A DNA stretch of 17,027 nt from Chlorobiales bacterium (GTDB lineage: Bacteria; Bacteroidota; Chlorobiia; Chlorobiales; Chlorobiaceae). The DNA is taken from assembly GCA_022360275.1 (NCBI GenBank), contig JAKSDC010000098.1, forward strand, positions 1 through 17,027, written 5' to 3'. Below, in pieces: positions 15,103 through 17,027 of this stretch. Each line of letters starts with the position of its first letter. The first letter of the stretch is position 1. The position numbers were made by a program, and so were the translations under genes. The notes under the pieces were generated by a model. It ran no database searches and had not been told where the DNA came from. It worked only from the letters and a program-made list of their open reading frames with translations.

Positions 15103-15922
15103 TCGTGATGAACGGAAAGCAAACAAGCGCCGTTTTCTCACAGCTTTAACCATATCAGTTTTTCTGCATGTCCTGCTTGTCACAGTGAGTCTATACCTGC
15201 AGTATCTCACGGGAGTGAAACGTCCGCAGTTGAGGGTTATAGACGTGAGCCTTGTGACACTGCCGGGGCCCGGTTCACCCGAAAAGGCCGACATGTCTGC
15301 CGTAGAACCTGTTGTGCCTGAGCCCGAACCGTTACCTGAACCTCCTGTCGAACAGCCTCCGGTTGAACCTGAACCGGAAAAAAAGCCTGAGCCCGTAAAG
15401 AAAGTCCCGAAAAAAGTCCCTGATCAGCAGAAGAGGGCCGAGAAAAAAACGGTTAAAGAAAAGCCAAAAGAGTCCAAGCAAAATGTTCCGCAGAAACAGC
15501 CAACCGACTTCGAGCGGACGCTTGAGCGACTCCGGCAGAAAGTCCAGCAGGGTCCCCCTTCCGATTTGTATAGACGATCCGGTCCGGGAAGGTTCGGTCA
15601 GGGAGAGGGTGAATATGGTGCTCCCATGGGTCCATATGAACGGTATCTTGTTGAGGTTGTTACGATTATCCGGCGGAACTGGTCTTTTACTCCCCAGCTG
15701 ATCGGACAGAAAGGGGATATCAAGGCATATCTTGCGCTTACCATCGAGCCCGGCGGTGCAATCAGTAATATCAGGCTTGACAGGGGTTCGATCAGCGGTT
15801 ATTTCAATGATACGGTGGTTAAGGCTGTTCAAAAATCGTCCCCCCTGCCCCCAGTACCTGAAGAAATGGGCCGGAAGGCTTTACGGATAGGGTTGGTTTT
15901 CACTCCGCAGGGAATAGAGTAA
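15089..15922 (+). CDS. TolA/TonB-like energy-transducing periplasmic protein
   Basis: This 277-residue protein is anchored by one N-terminal helix (about 16-40). The helix contains S23-x3-H27, like the Ser-His pair with which TonB contacts ExbB/ExbD. Residues 72-102 are a Pro-Glu rich arm (repeated PEPEP/PVEP units) and 103-138 a Lys-rich stretch; both are typical of a spacer crossing the periplasm. About 183-277 is a TonB/TolA-type C-terminal domain (RYLVEVVTIIRRNWSF, then LTIEPGGAISNIRL). The long Ala-rich helical domain of enterobacterial TolA is absent, so by architecture it looks more like TonB, but the tolQR-X-tolB order argues for the TolA role. The frame overlaps the end of tolR by 14 bp; a second ATG at 15095, with GGA five bases before it, may be the real start. 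Confidence 0.85.
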   Translation: MRMNNRDERKANKRRFLTALTISVFLHVLLVTVSLYLQYLTGVKRPQLRVIDVSLVTLPGPGSPEKADMSAVEPVVPEPEPLPEPPVEQPPVEPEPEKKPEPVKKVPKKVPDQQKRAEKKTVKEKPKESKQNVPQKQPTDFERTLERLRQKVQQGPPSDLYRRSGPGRFGQGEGEYGAPMGPYERYLVEVVTIIRRNWSFTPQLIGQKGDIKAYLALTIEPGGAISNIRLDRGSISGYFNDTVVKAVQKSSPLPPVPEEMGRKALRIGLVFTPQGIE

Positions 15923-16122
15923 ACCGGGAAAAGTTCGCAAAAATCACTTGCCGGTTTTCCGGTAAAGCCGGATTATTTCAGTTGAATTGCTTGTAAATAA
16001 ACGTGGGAGTTCATTATTTTCATAAAACAATGACGGGGGTGATATGTCCTGTTTTTCGTTGTAACTGATTCACTGGAATGTTGATTATCGTAGTTGCTGC
16101 ATAATTCTTTTATCGTTCGATT
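15923..16122 (+). other. tolA-tolB spacer with alternative stem-loops
   Basis: Just after the tolA-like gene, TGCCGG and CCGGTA form a hairpin around TTTT (15949-15964). The same TTTTCCGGT (15955-15963) can instead pair with ACCGGGAAAA (15923-15932, one bulged G), and CCGG 15959-15962 can pair with CCGG 15968-15971. No T-run follows, so a terminator is not convincing. No gene is seen. TTGTAA (16059) and GATTAT (16083) with an 18-bp spacer form a weak candidate promoter for tolB. Confidence 0.25.
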
Positions 16123-17027
16123 ATGAAAGCCCATCGTTCAGTTTTACGGATTGTATTTGTTGTAGCGTGGTGTCTTGTTTTTCTGCCTTTCACGATTTAT
16201 GCGGAATCCGTGAAAGAATATATCAAGATTTCAAAAGCTGGCGTTGACCGGATTCCGTTGGTGCTGAAGCCGATTGACACGAAGAAAAGCAAAAACAAGC
16301 AGTACGCTGCCGGGATCGATGCGATAATCAAAAGCGGTCTCGATTTTACAGGGCTGTTTGCCATTATCAAGTCTCCTCTTAATATCGTGGCGGGAGGAGA
16401 TTTGTACCAGGCAGGAAAAAGGCAGATTAATTTCGCTGCCCTCAGTTCTGTAGGGGCTGAAGTGTATGCAGGGGGAGTGCTTGAAAGGAAAGGCAAGAAC
16501 CTGAGTATCGATATGGAGGTCTATGATGCTCTTACGGGTAAACTCCTGATGAGAAAACTTTACATGGGCGATAGGGACGATCTGAGACCGATTGCACACG
16601 ACTTTTGCGCTGATCTTGTAACACTTTTTACCGGCAAACCCTCGATCTTTGGGAGCAAGATTGCCTTTGTTTCAATATACGGGGGTAAAAAGGAGATACA
16701 TCTCGCGGATTTTGACGGTTACGGAGCTGTCCGGGTGACCAACAGCGGTGGTCTGGCGCTGACTCCCGCTTTATCTCCTGACGGAAGCAAGCTTGCCTAT
16801 CTCACCTATACCAGAGGGAGACCTGATCTGCACATCAAGGATCTGTCGACTCAGAAAATTGTTGCCATAGCCAAGAAGGGCGTGAAAATCGATCCGGCAT
16901 GGAGAAACGGTTCCCTTGAGCTCGCAACGACGTTTTCTTTCGACGGTAACCAGGAGCTCTACCTGCTGCGCAACAACGGTTCCATTGTCCGCCGTCTGAC
17001 AAGGCACAGCATGATAGACGTTTCGCC
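16123..17027 (+). CDS. tolB: TolB-like periplasmic beta-propeller protein (runs off right edge)
   Basis: The first 301 codons are visible and the frame is open to the window end. Residues 1-27 form a signal peptide: basic MKAHR, a hydrophobic stretch and a likely cut after AYA, giving a periplasmic protein. Residues about 28-170 match the TolB N-terminal alpha/beta domain in layout. From about 178 the WD40-like (PD40) repeats begin: IAFVSIYGGKKEIHLADFDG, then LTPALSPDGSKLAYLTY, then a less regular repeat around NQELYLLRNNGSIVRRLT. TolB links the TolA side to Pal and the outer membrane, and pal is usually the next gene, just outside this window. The ATG at 16123 has no Shine-Dalgarno sequence, but the signal peptide begins directly after it. 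The 200-bp gap before it may mean separate expression from tolQRA. Confidence 0.88.
   Translation, partial: MKAHRSVLRIVFVVAWCLVFLPFTIYAESVKEYIKISKAGVDRIPLVLKPIDTKKSKNKQYAAGIDAIIKSGLDFTGLFAIIKSPLNIVAGGDLYQAGKRQINFAALSSVGAEVYAGGVLERKGKNLSIDMEVYDALTGKLLMRKLYMGDRDDLRPIAHDFCADLVTLFTGKPSIFGSKIAFVSIYGGKKEIHLADFDGYGAVRVTNSGGLALTPALSPDGSKLAYLTYTRGRPDLHIKDLSTQKIVAIAKKGVKIDPAWRNGSLELATTFSFDGNQELYLLRNNGSIVRRLTRHSMIDVS

Noticed and set aside
1..17027. CRISPR arrays, insertion sequences, rRNA or tRNA genes
   Set aside because: No regular repeat-spacer pattern, transposase or RNA gene was seen on either strand.

Overview
The window looks like chromosomal DNA from a green sulfur bacterium (Chlorobiales; something like Chlorobium or Prosthecochloris). 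This is inferred from gene content, the style of the protein sequences and moderate GC, not from a database match. The strongest pointers are a branched-chain amino acid (BCAA) cluster that uses citramalate synthase, and a fused two-domain membrane protein resembling the plant phytol kinase VTE5 joined to the phytyl-phosphate kinase VTE6. Such a fusion fits an organism that recycles chlorophyll alcohols.

Bases 1-192 (minus strand) hold the N-terminal 64 residues of a DnaQ-like 3'-5' exonuclease that runs off the left edge. From 11809 down to 396, eight BCAA genes plus cimA are read leftwards in the order ilvD, ilvB, ilvN, ilvC, leuB, leuA, leuC, leuD, cimA. Spacings are 6-40 bp except for a 290-bp gap between leuC and leuD. 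Together they encode nearly the whole route to valine, leucine and isoleucine. CimA makes citramalate from pyruvate and acetyl-CoA, LeuCD and LeuB turn it into 2-oxobutyrate, and IlvBN, IlvC and IlvD carry both the valine and isoleucine branches. LeuA, LeuCD and LeuB extend 2-oxoisovalerate to the leucine precursor. No threonine deaminase (ilvA) or transaminase (ilvE) lies in the window.

The 563-bp divergent region 11810-12372 is the most interesting part. On the minus strand, just upstream of ilvD, it holds a candidate transcription attenuator. There is a short reading frame dense in Val, Ile and Leu codons, then a chain of mutually exclusive stem-loops, and last a short hairpin with a T-run about 20 nt before the ilvD start. 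The pairing order gives the expected logic: stalling on BCAA codons favours read-through, and completing the leader favours termination.

From 12373 rightwards (plus strand) come the fused prenol kinase/prenyl-phosphate kinase-like protein and then a Tol envelope system: tolQ, tolR, a TolA/TonB-like protein and a tolB that runs off the right edge. tolQ-tolR and tolR-tolA overlap by a few bases, so these three are probably co-translated. Shine-Dalgarno sequences are weak or absent before most genes, so several start codons are uncertain.
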